A DNA stretch of 64,000 bases from Pseudomonas entomophila L48 (GTDB lineage: Bacteria; Pseudomonadota; Gammaproteobacteria; Pseudomonadales; Pseudomonadaceae), in contig NC_008027.1 of NCBI RefSeq assembly GCF_000026105.1, positions 554,501 through 618,500 of the forward strand, in the 5' to 3' direction. This document shows, in pieces, positions 37,143 to 45,339 of the stretch (position 1 is the stretch's first letter; the number at the start of each line of letters is the position of its first letter). Both the position numbers and the translations under genes were made by a program. The notes under the pieces were generated by a model. It was not told the DNA's origin. It did no database searches and saw only the letters and a program-made list of their open reading frames with translations.

Positions 37143-38067
37143 TGCCCCCATCCTGATCACCGGCGGTGCCGGCTTCATTGGTTCCCACCTGTGCGATGCG
37201 TTGCTGGACAAAGGCTACGCGGTGCGCATCCTCGACGACCTGTCCACCGGCAAGCGTGACAATCTCCAGCTGGGGCATCCACGGCTCGAGCTGCTTGAAG
37301 GCGATGTTGCCGACGCGGCCCTGGTGGCTCGCGCCGCCTCCGGTTGCCGGGCGGTGGTGCACCTGGCGGCGGTGGCCTCGGTGCAGGCCTCGGTGGAAGA
37401 CCCGGTCAAGACCCACCAGAGCAACTTCATCGGTACCCTCAACGTGTGCGAGGCCATGCGCCTGAATGGCGTGCGCCGCGTGCTGTTCGCCTCCAGCGCG
37501 GCGGTGTATGGCAACAACGGCGAAGGCCAGTCCATCGTCGAGGACACCCCCAAGGCGCCGCTGACCCCCTATGCGGTGGACAAGCTGGCCAGTGAACAGT
37601 ACCTGGACTTCTACCGCCGCCAGCATGGGCTGGAGCCGGTGGTGTTCCGCTTCTTCAATATCTTCGGGCCGCGCCAGGACCCGTCCTCGCCGTATTCCGG
37701 GGTGATCAGCATCTTCTGCGAGCGGGCCCTGGCCGGTCAGCCGATCACCGTGTTCGGCGATGGCGAGCAGACCCGTGACTTCCTGTATGTCGGGGATCTG
37801 GTCCAGGTGATGGTGCAGGCCCTGGAGCAGGACGCGGTCGAAGAGGGCGCGGTGAATATCGGGTTGAACCAGGCGACTTCGCTGAACCAGTTGCTGGCGG
37901 CGCTGGAGCAGGTGGTCGGCACGCTGCCTGCGGTCAGCCATGGGCCGGCGCGTTCCGGAGACATCCGCCATTCCCGGGCGGATAACGCGCGGTTGCTGGC
38001 GCGCTTCGACTTCCCCGCACCGACGCCGTTCACCGAGGGGCTGGCGAGGTTGCTTGGCAAGGCCTGA
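37135..38067 (+). CDS. NAD-dependent epimerase/dehydratase (GalE-like)
   Basis: A 310-residue extended SDR. The NAD motif is ITGGAGFIGSHLCDALL at 7-23; VVHLAAVASVQASVEDP, the catalytic SSAAVYG serine and YAVDK (tyrosine and lysine) and FRFFNIFGPRQDPSSPYSGV are all present. It fits UDP-glucose or UDP-GlcNAc 4-epimerases of polysaccharide pathways; the exact sugar is not determinable. Start ATG 37135 overlaps the end of the RmlD-like gene. A REP pair follows. Confidence 0.92.
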   Translation: MADAPILITGGAGFIGSHLCDALLDKGYAVRILDDLSTGKRDNLQLGHPRLELLEGDVADAALVARAASGCRAVVHLAAVASVQASVEDPVKTHQSNFIGTLNVCEAMRLNGVRRVLFASSAAVYGNNGEGQSIVEDTPKAPLTPYAVDKLASEQYLDFYRRQHGLEPVVFRFFNIFGPRQDPSSPYSGVISIFCERALAGQPITVFGDGEQTRDFLYVGDLVQVMVQALEQDAVEEGAVNIGLNQATSLNQLLAALEQVVGTLPAVSHGPARSGDIRHSRADNARLLARFDFPAPTPFTEGLARLLGKA

Positions 38068-38089
38068 TATCGGGTATCGCCTCACGTGA

Positions 38090-38158
38090 GGTTCGCCGGC
38101 AAGCCGGCTCCTACAGGATGGATCTTGGCCCTTGTAGGAGCCGGCTTGCCGGCGAACC
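38090..38158. repeat. REP pair (26-bp perfect arms) between epimerase and HxlR genes
   Basis: Perfect inverted copies at 38090-38115 and 38133-38158 around a 17-nt spacer, lying between convergent genes, 2 bp from the HxlR stop. Likely shared terminator. Confidence 0.93.
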
Positions 38159-38160
38159 GC

Positions 38161-38601
38161 TCATGAATGCCGAATCACCCGCCGATGGCAATCATCCGGC
38201 CCTACCGCCCGACCATCCTTGGCCCGAACCTGAAGCGTTTCCAGCGGCTGATCGCGGTCATCCAGCAACTGCGAGCGTGACTCGCCTTCCACGAACAGAA
38301 ACCGCTCCCCCCACTGGCGCAAGCCGACCACGATCGGAAACACCGAGTGGCCTTTCTCCGTCAGCACATATTCCTTGTAGGCGCTGCCATCGGACGCCGG
38401 TTGCTGCGCGAGCAGGCCTGCCTCGACCAGCAGTTTCAGGCGCGCGGCAAGGATGTTCTTCGCCAGCCCCAGGTTGCGCTGCAACTCGCTGAAGCGCCGC
38501 AGGCCGTCGAAGGTGTCGCGCAGGATCATCAGTGCCCAACGATCGCCGATGACTTCAAGTGCGCGAGCCACGGGGCATTGTTGGTTGTTCTCGTCGAGCA
38601 T
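38161..38601 (-). CDS. HxlR-family transcriptional regulator
   Basis: A 146-residue winged-helix protein of the HxlR family: CPVARALEVIGDRWALMILR near 9-28, then FSELQRNLGLAKNILAARLK, LVEAGLLAQ and EYVLTEKG. The single N-terminal cysteine (C9) before PVARAL is typical of HxlR members that sense electrophiles or oxidants. Start ATG 38601 follows AAAGGAACAACTG. It is divergent from an MFS exporter gene, with a perfect inverted repeat between them, so it most likely represses both. Confidence 0.92.
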   Translation of the reverse strand: MLDENNQQCPVARALEVIGDRWALMILRDTFDGLRRFSELQRNLGLAKNILAARLKLLVEAGLLAQQPASDGSAYKEYVLTEKGHSVFPIVVGLRQWGERFLFVEGESRSQLLDDRDQPLETLQVRAKDGRAVGPDDCHRRVIRHS

Positions 38602-38632
38602 CAGTTGTTCCTTTGGGTTGTTCTGGTTGCAG

Positions 38633-38674
38633 ATTAAAACCACCTTTGCTAGAAATCCAGCAGGTGGTTTTAAT
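38633..38674. promoter_or_regulatory. Operator-like inverted repeat between hxlR-type and MFS genes
   Basis: ATTAAAACCACCT (38633-38645) and AGGTGGTTTTAAT (38662-38674) are perfect 13-bp inverted repeats separated by 16 bp, in the 101-bp divergent intergenic region. This is the expected form of an HxlR dimer operator controlling both genes. Confidence 0.75.
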
Positions 38675-38702
38675 TTAAAACTAGATCAACAAGGGCCGTG
38701 CC

Positions 38703-39911
38703 ATGACATCCCAGACCACTGTTCCACCACCTATCACCCGGAGCCTGACCCTGCTGCTCGCCGCCGCCTGCGCGCTGGCGGTGGCGACGGTGTATTGCGC
38801 CCAGCCGCTGCTGGAATCGATGGCGGCCAGCCTGGGCGTGCCCGTTGGGCAGGTTGGCCTGGTGGTCGGCGCGACCCAGGCGGGCTATGCCGCGGGCCTA
38901 TTGCTGCTGGTGCCGCTGGGTGACCTGCTCGACCGCAAACGGCTGATCCTTGGGCAGTTGCTGTGCTCGGCGGTGGCCCTGCTGGGCGTGGCGTTTTCCC
39001 AGCATTGGGTGCTGTTGCTGGCGGCCATGGCCATGGTCGGGTTGATGGCCGTGGTGGTGCAGGTGATGGTGGCGCATGCCGCCACCTTGGCCACGCCCGC
39101 CCAGCAAGGGCAGGTGGTGGGCTCGGTGACCAGTGGCGTGGTGCTGGGCATTTTGCTGGCTCGGCTGGTGGCCGGGGTCACGGCCGACCTGCTGGGGTGG
39201 CGTGGGGTGTATTTCGCGGCGGCTGGGTTGGCGCTGCTGATGGTGCTGCTGCTCGCCTGGCGTTTGCCCGCCGCTCGGCCGTTCGCACCAAGGCAGCGTT
39301 ACTGGGCGTTGCTGGGTTCGACGCTGCGCTTGTACCGGGATGATTCGCTGCTGCGTCGGCGGGGCATGCTCGCACTGCTGGTCTTCGCCGCCTTCAGTAT
39401 TTTATGGAGCGCGATGGTGCTGCCCTTGAGCACCGCGCCGCTGGCGCTCGACCACACCCGGATCGGCCTGTTCGGCCTGGCTGGGCTTGCCGGTGCCTTG
39501 GCCGCATCACGGGCCGGCCGCCTGGCTGACCGGGGCCTTGGCCAGCGCACCACTGGCCTTGCGCTCGGGCTGCTGACGTTGTCCTGGCTGCCGAGCGCCT
39601 TCCTGGAGCAGTCGCTGCTGGCGCTGGTGGTGGGTGTGCTGATGCTGGACTTGGCCGTGCAGGCGGTGCATGTGACCAACCAGAGCTTGTTGTTGAAGGG
39701 GCGCGGCGAGATGGCGAGCCGTTTGATCGGCGCGTACATGTGCTGCTATTCAATCGGTAGCGGGGTGGGGGCGGTCGTGGCGACCTGGGTGTATGGGCGG
39801 TGGGGATGGGGAGCCGTGTGCGGGCTGGGGGCGGGGGTCAGTGCAATGGCCTGGTGTTGCTGGTTGGTGCAAGTACGCCCTTGTAGGAGCCAGCTTGCTG
39901 GCGAATGCTAG
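38703..39911 (+). CDS. MFS transporter with REP-encoded C-terminal tail
   Basis: A 402-residue major-facilitator exporter with about twelve membrane segments, the GDLLDRKRLILG signature after helix 2 (about 73-84) and AAGLALLMVLLLAWRLP midway. The divergent HxlR regulator suggests efflux of a reactive or toxic small molecule. The last residues RPCRSQLAGEC are encoded by the left arm of a REP element and end at a TAG in its loop, so the REP has replaced or extended the natural C-terminus. ATG 38703 follows ACAAGGGCCGTGCC, a weak site. Confidence 0.88.
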   Translation: MTSQTTVPPPITRSLTLLLAAACALAVATVYCAQPLLESMAASLGVPVGQVGLVVGATQAGYAAGLLLLVPLGDLLDRKRLILGQLLCSAVALLGVAFSQHWVLLLAAMAMVGLMAVVVQVMVAHAATLATPAQQGQVVGSVTSGVVLGILLARLVAGVTADLLGWRGVYFAAAGLALLMVLLLAWRLPAARPFAPRQRYWALLGSTLRLYRDDSLLRRRGMLALLVFAAFSILWSAMVLPLSTAPLALDHTRIGLFGLAGLAGALAASRAGRLADRGLGQRTTGLALGLLTLSWLPSAFLEQSLLALVVGVLMLDLAVQAVHVTNQSLLLKGRGEMASRLIGAYMCCYSIGSGVGAVVATWVYGRWGWGAVCGLGAGVSAMAWCCWLVQVRPCRSQLAGEC

Positions 39912-39943
39912 AAGCTTCGCCAGCAAGCTGGCTCCTACAAGGG
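39878..39943. repeat. REP pair overlapping the MFS gene end
   Basis: Perfect 28-bp arms at 39878-39905 and 39916-39943 with a 10-nt loop. The left arm is translated as the tail of the MFS protein. It lies between convergent MFS and ompW genes. Confidence 0.93.
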
Positions 39944-39960
39944 GAGTGGGTGGCGGTGAG

Positions 39961-40644
39961 TTAGAACTTGTAGCCGATGCCGACCATGTAGACCCACGGG
40001 TCGACATCCACGTCGACCTTGGTCTTGCCGACGCCCAGGGCGCTCGGGCCGTCGATGGTGGCCTTGGTGTCGATGTCGACGTACCAGACCGCGGCGTTGA
40101 ACAGCAGGTTGTCGGTGATCATGTAGTCCATGCCCAGCTGGCCGGCGATACCGATCGAGTCCTGCAGCTTCATGTTGCTGAAACCCTGGGCCTTGCGGTT
40201 GCTGCTCAGGTCTTCATCGAAGAACAGGGTGTAGTTGATGCCCACGCCCGCGTAAGGCTGGAACTTCGAAGTGGGTTCCATCGGGTAGTACTGCAGCGAC
40301 AGGGTCGGTGGCAGTTGCTTGATGTCGGCCAGCTTGCCGTCCAGGCCGGCACCCAGGCCCTTCACGCCGACGGTGTGCTTGAACGGGGTGGCGGCCAGCA
40401 GTTCCAGGCCGATGTGGTCGGTGAGCATGTAGGCGAAGGCCAGGCCCAGTTGGGTGTCGCTGTCCAGGGTCGCCTTGGTGCCCGAAACCTTTGCGCCATC
40501 AAGCTTGAGGTCGCCGCTGTTTTCGTTCGGCGCGGTGGTGATGGCGCCGGAACGGAGGATGAAATCCCCCGCCTGGTGGGCGTGGGCAACGGGCGCTGCG
40601 AGCGCCAGCGCGACGAGCGAGGCACTGAGCAAGGACTTGTTCAT
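39961..40644 (-). CDS. ompW: Outer-membrane protein OmpW
   Basis: A 227-residue OmpW-family 8-stranded beta-barrel. A cleavable signal peptide (MNKSLLSASLVALALAAPVA, ending AHA) precedes HQAGDFILRSGAITTAPNEN, the usual mature start; the last residues are WVYMVGIGYKF, with the terminal Phe for barrel assembly. OmpW proteins form narrow hydrophobic channels in the outer membrane. Start 40644 follows TTGGGAGCTTCC; four codons upstream is another ATG lacking a good site. Confidence 0.94.
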   Translation of the reverse strand: MNKSLLSASLVALALAAPVAHAHQAGDFILRSGAITTAPNENSGDLKLDGAKVSGTKATLDSDTQLGLAFAYMLTDHIGLELLAATPFKHTVGVKGLGAGLDGKLADIKQLPPTLSLQYYPMEPTSKFQPYAGVGINYTLFFDEDLSSNRKAQGFSNMKLQDSIGIAGQLGMDYMITDNLLFNAAVWYVDIDTKATIDGPSALGVGKTKVDVDVDPWVYMVGIGYKF

Positions 40645-40753
40645 GGAAGCTCCCAAAGGACGTGAGTAATCGAGTAGTCCAATGGTACGAAGCTGACTAA
40701 ACAGAAAGTTTGACCCAGCTCAACGAAGCGGTTTCACGGGGCGGAACCCGTTC

Positions 40754-41332
40754 TCATTTCAGCTCGTAAGCGTAGATTTTCTCGGCTTCCATCTGATAAC
40801 CCGCGTCGGCCAGCTCGCTGCTGGAGGCCTTGACCTGCATCGTGCCTTCGATCCAGTAGGGCTGGTAGAGGTCTTCGACGCGCACGCCCATCTCGCTGAA
40901 GATATGCACGATCTGGTTCGACGGCGGCGGTGGCACGTGGATGCAGGCGCCGTAGTAGGGCACCAGGAGGAACTCGGTGGTACGGCCCTCGTCGCTGACT
41001 TCCAGGGGCACGATGTAGCCGGGGATCTTCACCGGTTGGCCGTCCAGCGCCTTGACCACCGGCGCGTTGGGCGCTTGCTGGCGGGCGGCGGGGGCAGCTT
41101 CGGCCGAGAGTGCGTTGCTGATCTGCGACAGGTCATGCAGCGGTGTCAGTTGCGGCGGGATGACCGGTGCGCCCTCGGGAATCAAGGCCGGCCAGTCCAG
41201 CTCACGGGGCTCGGCAGCCCAACCGGCAGGCATGACGAACGCCAGCGCAAACAGGAGCACCGCAAGCGCGCCCCATCTGTAGGAGCCGGCTTGCCGGCGA
41301 ACCCAGGCAACGAAGAAACGATAAAAGTGCAT
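40754..41332 (-). CDS. DUF3299 periplasmic protein of the zinc-related operon
   Basis: A 192-residue secreted protein. The DUF3299 domain (about 85-190) has VKALDGQPVKIPGYIVPLEV, VPYYGACIHVPPPPSNQIVH and YWIEGTMQV. The signal peptide is unusual: MHFYRFFVAWVRRQAGSYRW precedes the hydrophobic core ALAVLLFALAFVMPAGWAA, and RRQAGSYR is the translation of a REP element inserted into the gene. It is the last gene of the operon with the ABC transporter genes and the His-rich DUF2796 protein, matching the Zur-controlled PA4063-PA4066 order of P. aeruginosa as I recall it. Confidence 0.85.
   Translation of the reverse strand: MHFYRFFVAWVRRQAGSYRWGALAVLLFALAFVMPAGWAAEPRELDWPALIPEGAPVIPPQLTPLHDLSQISNALSAEAAPAARQQAPNAPVVKALDGQPVKIPGYIVPLEVSDEGRTTEFLLVPYYGACIHVPPPPSNQIVHIFSEMGVRVEDLYQPYWIEGTMQVKASSSELADAGYQMEAEKIYAYELK
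41278..41303. repeat. Single REP unit inside the DUF3299 gene
   Basis: TGTAGGAGCCGGCTTGCCGG starts this 26-bp REP unit, which falls within the signal-peptide codons of the DUF3299 gene and keeps its frame open. Confidence 0.93.
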
Positions 41333-41340
41333 GGGTACTC

Positions 41341-42606
41341 TCACAGGTGAATCGACAGGCCATCGGCCAGCGACTGCCGGTAGGCGCGCCAGGCCGGCAC
41401 GCTGCCCATCAGCAGCGCCGCGCCCAGGATGATACCCAGTAGTGTCCACTCATGGGCGCTTGGCCAGGCCAGTGGTAAGTAGAGCCCATAGTTGGCCTGC
41501 ACATAGCCCTGGGCCAGGGCGATCCCGGCATACAGCAACCCCAGCCCGGCCACGATGCCGGCCAGCACCAGGGCCAGCGCTTCCAGTACCAGCAGCCCGG
41601 CGATATGCCACGGGCGCGCGCCCACCGAGCGCAGGATGGCCATCTCCCGACGTCGCTCGTTGAGGCTGGTGAGGATCGCCGTGAGCATGCCGATCAACCC
41701 GGTCAGCACCACGAACAGCGACACCACGAACAGCGCCTGCTCGGCGGTGCCCATCAGGCTCCACAGCTCTTGCAGGGCCACGCCGGGGAGGATCGCCAGC
41801 AGCGGCTCGCCGCGGTACTCGTTGATCTCGCGCTGCAGGCTGAAGGTGGCGATCTTGTTGTTCAGGCCGAGCATGAAGGCGGTGATGGCCGTGGGCTGCA
41901 GGTCCATGGTACGTGCCTGCTCGGCGCTGATGCGCCCGGCACCGCGGGCCGGAACGCCGTTGTGCCAGTCGATGTGGATCGCCTCCATGCCGGCCAGGCT
42001 GATGTGCAAGGTGCGGTCCACCGGCGTGCCGGTGCGCTGGAGCACCCCGACCACGGTGAACGGCTTGTCATCGTGCTTGACCAGGCTCACGGCCGCCACG
42101 CCATGGGCCAGCACCAGCTTGTCGCCGAGCTTGTAGTGCAGCGCTTCGGCGACTTCGGCCCCCAGTACCACCTCGAACGGGTCGTCGGCGAACGGGCGGC
42201 CCTGGCCCAGTGCCAGGTGTTGGCGCCGGCCGTACTGGTAATGGCTGAAGTAGTCGCCGGTGGTGCCCATCACCCGGTAGCCGCGGTGCGAGTCGCCCAG
42301 GGAGATGGGGATCGCCCATTTCACCCGGGGATCCTTGGCGTAGTGCTCGTAGCTGTCCCAACGGATGTTGTTGGTGGCGTTGCCGATGCGGAATACCGAA
42401 TACAGCAGCAGGTTCACCGAGCCCGAGCGGGCGCCGACGATCAGGTCGGTGCCGCTGATGGTGCTGGCGAAGCTGGCGCGGGCCTCGGTGCGCACGCGCT
42501 CGACGGCCAGCAGCAGGCACACCGACAGGGCGATGGCGAAGGCGGTGAGCAGGGCGGTGAAGCGGCGGTTGGCCAGGCTGGCCAGGGCAAGGCGGAGCAG
42601 GTACAT
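41341..42606 (-). CDS. ABC transporter permease (FtsX/MacB-type)
   Basis: A 421-residue permease with the MacB/LolC layout: one N-terminal membrane helix (about 15-35, LLTAFAIALSVCLLLAV), a large periplasmic domain, and three C-terminal helices (about 285-410). It pairs with the ATPase encoded directly upstream (1-bp overlap). Such transporters act on envelope substrates from the periplasm; in this Zur-linked operon a zinc-related envelope function is likely. The exact substrate is not known. Confidence 0.9.
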   Translation of the reverse strand: MYLLRLALASLANRRFTALLTAFAIALSVCLLLAVERVRTEARASFASTISGTDLIVGARSGSVNLLLYSVFRIGNATNNIRWDSYEHYAKDPRVKWAIPISLGDSHRGYRVMGTTGDYFSHYQYGRRQHLALGQGRPFADDPFEVVLGAEVAEALHYKLGDKLVLAHGVAAVSLVKHDDKPFTVVGVLQRTGTPVDRTLHISLAGMEAIHIDWHNGVPARGAGRISAEQARTMDLQPTAITAFMLGLNNKIATFSLQREINEYRGEPLLAILPGVALQELWSLMGTAEQALFVVSLFVVLTGLIGMLTAILTSLNERRREMAILRSVGARPWHIAGLLVLEALALVLAGIVAGLGLLYAGIALAQGYVQANYGLYLPLAWPSAHEWTLLGIILGAALLMGSVPAWRAYRQSLADGLSIHL

Positions 42607-43316
42607 CAGGCCTCCCGGGGCTTGGCGGCGCGATTGAGCTCGGCCAGGGACAGGTGTCGGTCGAACAGCGGCGCCAGGCTCTGGTCATGGCTGACGAACA
42701 ACAGGCTGGAACCGGCCGCGCGGCATTCGGCGAACAGCAGGCGGATGAAGGCCTCGCGGGTGTCGGCGTCGAGCGCCGAGGTGGGTTCGTCGGCGATCAC
42801 CAGCTCTGGCTGGCCGATCAGCGCACGGGCCGCGGCTACCCGCTGCTGTTGGCCGATCGACAGGCTGTCGGCGCGGCGGGCGAGCAGGGCCGGATCGTCC
42901 AGGCCCAGGTGCGCGAGCAGTTGCGCGGCGGCCTGGTCGACGCTGCCATGGCGCTGCCTGGCGCGTTCGGCGCGACTTTTCGAGAAGCGGCAAGGCAGCT
43001 CGACGTTCTCGCGTACAGAGAGAAACGGCAACAGGTTGAACTGCTGGAAGATGTAGCCGGTGTGGTCGACCCGGAAGCGGTCGCGGGCACCCTGGCCCAG
43101 CGCCGCGAGGTCCTGGCCGAGCAGCTGGATACTGCCCTGGCCCGGGCGGTTCACGCCGCCCAGCAGGCCGAGCAGGGTGGTCTTGCCGCTGCCGCTGGGG
43201 CCCTTGAGGAACAGCGCCTCGCCCGGCTCCAGGCGAAACGAGGGAATATCCAGCAGCGGCGCCTGGCCGGGCCAGGCGAACACCAGGTCATGCAGGTCGA
43301 TCAACGGCTGGCGCAT
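42606..43316 (-). CDS. ABC transporter ATPase (LolD/MacB-type)
   Basis: A 236-residue ATPase. Walker A is LKGPSGSGKTTLLGLL near 37, the signature LSIGQQQRVAAARALI near 145 and Walker B LVIADEPTSALDADT near 168, followed by the H-loop in LLFVSHDQ. It starts directly after the DUF2796 gene and overlaps the permease gene, so all are co-translated. Cytoplasmic partner of the FtsX-like permease. Confidence 0.93.
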   Translation of the reverse strand: MRQPLIDLHDLVFAWPGQAPLLDIPSFRLEPGEALFLKGPSGSGKTTLLGLLGGVNRPGQGSIQLLGQDLAALGQGARDRFRVDHTGYIFQQFNLLPFLSVRENVELPCRFSKSRAERARQRHGSVDQAAAQLLAHLGLDDPALLARRADSLSIGQQQRVAAARALIGQPELVIADEPTSALDADTREAFIRLLFAECRAAGSSLLFVSHDQSLAPLFDRHLSLAELNRAAKPREA

Positions 43317-43859
43317 TCAGAATACGACCACGGCCTTGGCGGGCGTCGCTTCCGCGCCTTTCTGGCCGTTCGGGCCGATCAGTTGCACGTTGACCTTCTG
43401 GGTTTGCGGGAAGGTCTTGAACAGCGGCGCGAGGTCGATGCGGGTGAGTTTGTCGGGGTTGGCGCACGTCAGTTGGTAATGGGCCTCGATGTCGGCGTGC
43501 TGGTGACCTTGGGCCTGTTTGTCGGTGGCCTCGAACAGCGGGCTCTCCAGCTCTTGGTTCTCTTCCGTGCAGCCGGCGGCCTGGGCCAGGCCGAACAGCT
43601 TCAGCGGTTGTTCCAGCTGCTGGCGGGCAACGGCGACCTTGGCCTTGTCGGCATCGGTGCTGGCGACGTGCTCGAAGCCCACCAGGTTCATCGCCGGGCT
43701 GTCCAGCCCCAGTTCGAGGGTGTTGCCGTCGAGCACCACGTTGAGCTTGGCCACGCCGTGCTCGTGGGCGCCAAGGGTATCGTGGTCATGGTCGTCGTGG
43801 GCATGGGCCACGGCCAGGGGAAGCAGGGCGAAGGGCAGGGCGAGCAGCAGACGACGCAT
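43317..43859 (-). CDS. DUF2796 (ZrgA-like) periplasmic zinc-related protein
   Basis: A 180-residue secreted protein. The signal peptide MRRLLLALPFALLPLAVAHA is followed by a His/Asp-rich segment HDDHDHDTLGAHEHG that can bind zinc. The DUF2796 core includes LDGNTLELGLDSPAMNLVGF and CTEENQELESPLFEA. The family includes Vibrio ZrgA, a zinc-regulated protein. It is the first gene of a four-gene operon, and a palindromic AT-rich candidate Zur site lies just upstream. Confidence 0.9.
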   Translation of the reverse strand: MRRLLLALPFALLPLAVAHAHDDHDHDTLGAHEHGVAKLNVVLDGNTLELGLDSPAMNLVGFEHVASTDADKAKVAVARQQLEQPLKLFGLAQAAGCTEENQELESPLFEATDKQAQGHQHADIEAHYQLTCANPDKLTRIDLAPLFKTFPQTQKVNVQLIGPNGQKGAEATPAKAVVVF

Positions 43860-43895
43860 GGACGGCTCCAGGGGCGGCTAGGAAAGATTTGGTAA

Positions 43896-43905
43896 TGTTA
43901 TAACA
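43896..43905. promoter_or_regulatory. Candidate Zur-binding site
   Basis: TGTTATAACA is a perfect 10-bp palindrome within GGTAATGTTATAACAACTT, close to the GTTATA-type core of gammaproteobacterial Zur boxes. It lies 37 bp upstream of the DUF2796 start and 54 bp before the divergent gene. It agrees with the zinc-related products of the operon. Confidence 0.55.
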
Positions 43906-43958
43906 ACTTCTATTTGCCTCGCCAGCCTGCCTGGCACAGGTTTCATGTTCGTGGGAGC

Positions 43959-44339
43959 ATGGCTGCATTCAAGCCCAGGATCGAGGAAGGCAGCGTGAGA
44001 ATTCGTGGACAGATCGGTGACTGGCCGGTGGACTTGACCATCGAGCTGGCGCCTGAGGAGTGGGCGCAGCTTGGGCATCGGCTGGAGGCGCCTGCCGTGG
44101 TCGAGGCGATTCAGGCCAGCGCCGCCCCGGCGCCGCGCCAGGATGACGGGCAATGGCTCGCCGCGCGCGAGGTGCTGCGCCAGGCGGGGCAGATGAGTGG
44201 GCCAGAGTTGCTGGAACGCCTGGAAGGGCTGGCCGGCAGTGTGGCGGCGGGCAAGCGGCTGCTGGTGCGGTTGCGCCACAGCAGTGAGGTGAAGGTGGAA
44301 AGTGGCGCGGATGCGCCGGTGTATCACTGGGTGGGGTGA
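43959..44339 (+). CDS. Hypothetical protein divergent from the zinc operon
   Basis: A 126-residue cytoplasmic protein: VRIRGQIGDWPVDLTIELAP, then EEWAQLGHRL and a helical end (MSGPELLERLEGLAGSVAAG) followed by LLVRLRHSSEVKVESG. No family named. The ATG at 43959 has GGGAG placed too close to it; GTG at 43995 (VRIRGQIG) with AGGAAGG upstream is a serious alternative start. Divergent placement over the Zur-like site makes co-regulation possible. Confidence 0.7.
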   Translation: MAAFKPRIEEGSVRIRGQIGDWPVDLTIELAPEEWAQLGHRLEAPAVVEAIQASAAPAPRQDDGQWLAAREVLRQAGQMSGPELLERLEGLAGSVAAGKRLLVRLRHSSEVKVESGADAPVYHWVG

Positions 44340-44349
44340 CCGCTCAAAA

Positions 44350-44429
44350 GCGTTCGCCGGCAAGCCGGCTCCTACAGGGTACGCACGGGTGGCGCGATAC
44401 CTGTAGGAGCCAGCCTTGCTGGCGAACAG
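44350..44429. repeat. REP pair between the hypothetical gene and ybbN
   Basis: Inverted units at 44350-44378 and 44400-44429 (the right one with CAGCCTTGCTGG instead of CCGGCTTGCCGG), between convergent genes. Confidence 0.88.
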
Positions 44430-44438
44430 CGGTGGGTC

Positions 44439-45311
44439 TTAGAACATCGCTGCTGAGAGCTTGCGACGGTACACGCCGACCAGCGGATGCTCGTTGCCCA
44501 GCAGCTCGAACACCTGCAGCAACGCTTTCTGCGGCAGCCCATTCTCGTAAGCGCGATTGCGCTGGAACAGCTTCAGCAGCCCGTCCAGCGCCGCTTCATA
44601 CTGCTGGCGCGCCAACTGTTGGATGCACAGCTGGTAGGTCGCCTCGTCGTCCTGCGGGTTCTGCGCCAGGCGGGTCTTGAGCTCGGCGGCCTCCGGCAGG
44701 CTGGCGGCCTGGCGCAGGAAAGTCAGCTGGGCCTTGGCGCCGGCCAGGGCGGCCTTGTGCTCGTCGGTCTTGACCGCGTCGAGCACCACTTGCGCCTCGC
44801 CCAGTTCGCCACGCTCGGCCAGGCAGCGGGCATAGAGAATCAACGCCTCGGCGTTGCTGTTGTCTTCACCCAGCAGCACCTGCAGCAGGGCTTCGGCCTC
44901 GCTGAAACGGCTTTCGGCGAACAGTGCCTTGGCTTGCTCCAGCGGCGCGGCGGTGGGCGGCGCGGGCATCTGTACATGGGGTTCGAGCATGGTGCGGATG
45001 GCCGATTCGGGCTGGGCGCCGGCAAAACCGTCGACCGGCTGGCCGTCCTTGAACAGCACCACGGTCGGCAGGCTGCGGATGCCGAACTGGGCCACCACCT
45101 GCTGCTCGACGTCGCAGTTGATCTTGGCCAGCAGCAGCTCGCCCTGGTAGCCCTCGGTGATCTTCGCCAGCAGCGGCATCAACGCCTTGCACGGCGCGCA
45201 CCACTCGGCCCAGAAGTCCACCAGCACAGGCTTGTGGAAGGAGTTCTCGATGACCAGCTGCTGGAAGGTGGCATCGGTGGCATCGAAGATGTACTGCGTT
45301 TCCTGGCTCAT
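44439..45311 (-). CDS. ybbN: Thioredoxin-like co-chaperone YbbN (CnoX)
   Basis: A 290-residue protein with an N-terminal thioredoxin domain (about 1-110; WAEWCAPCKALMP near 33) and a C-terminal TPR-like helical region (about 120-290; AEALLQVLLGEDNSNAEAL). YbbN/CnoX binds GroEL and protects clients from overoxidation. Here the CAPC site has both cysteines, unlike the E. coli protein, which lacks redox activity. ATG 45311 (MSQETQYIFDAT) is favoured over an upstream frame start because the family begins there. Confidence 0.92.
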   Translation of the reverse strand: MSQETQYIFDATDATFQQLVIENSFHKPVLVDFWAEWCAPCKALMPLLAKITEGYQGELLLAKINCDVEQQVVAQFGIRSLPTVVLFKDGQPVDGFAGAQPESAIRTMLEPHVQMPAPPTAAPLEQAKALFAESRFSEAEALLQVLLGEDNSNAEALILYARCLAERGELGEAQVVLDAVKTDEHKAALAGAKAQLTFLRQAASLPEAAELKTRLAQNPQDDEATYQLCIQQLARQQYEAALDGLLKLFQRNRAYENGLPQKALLQVFELLGNEHPLVGVYRRKLSAAMF

Positions 45312-45339
45312 CGTGACTCTCGCAAACGTTGATGCCCCA

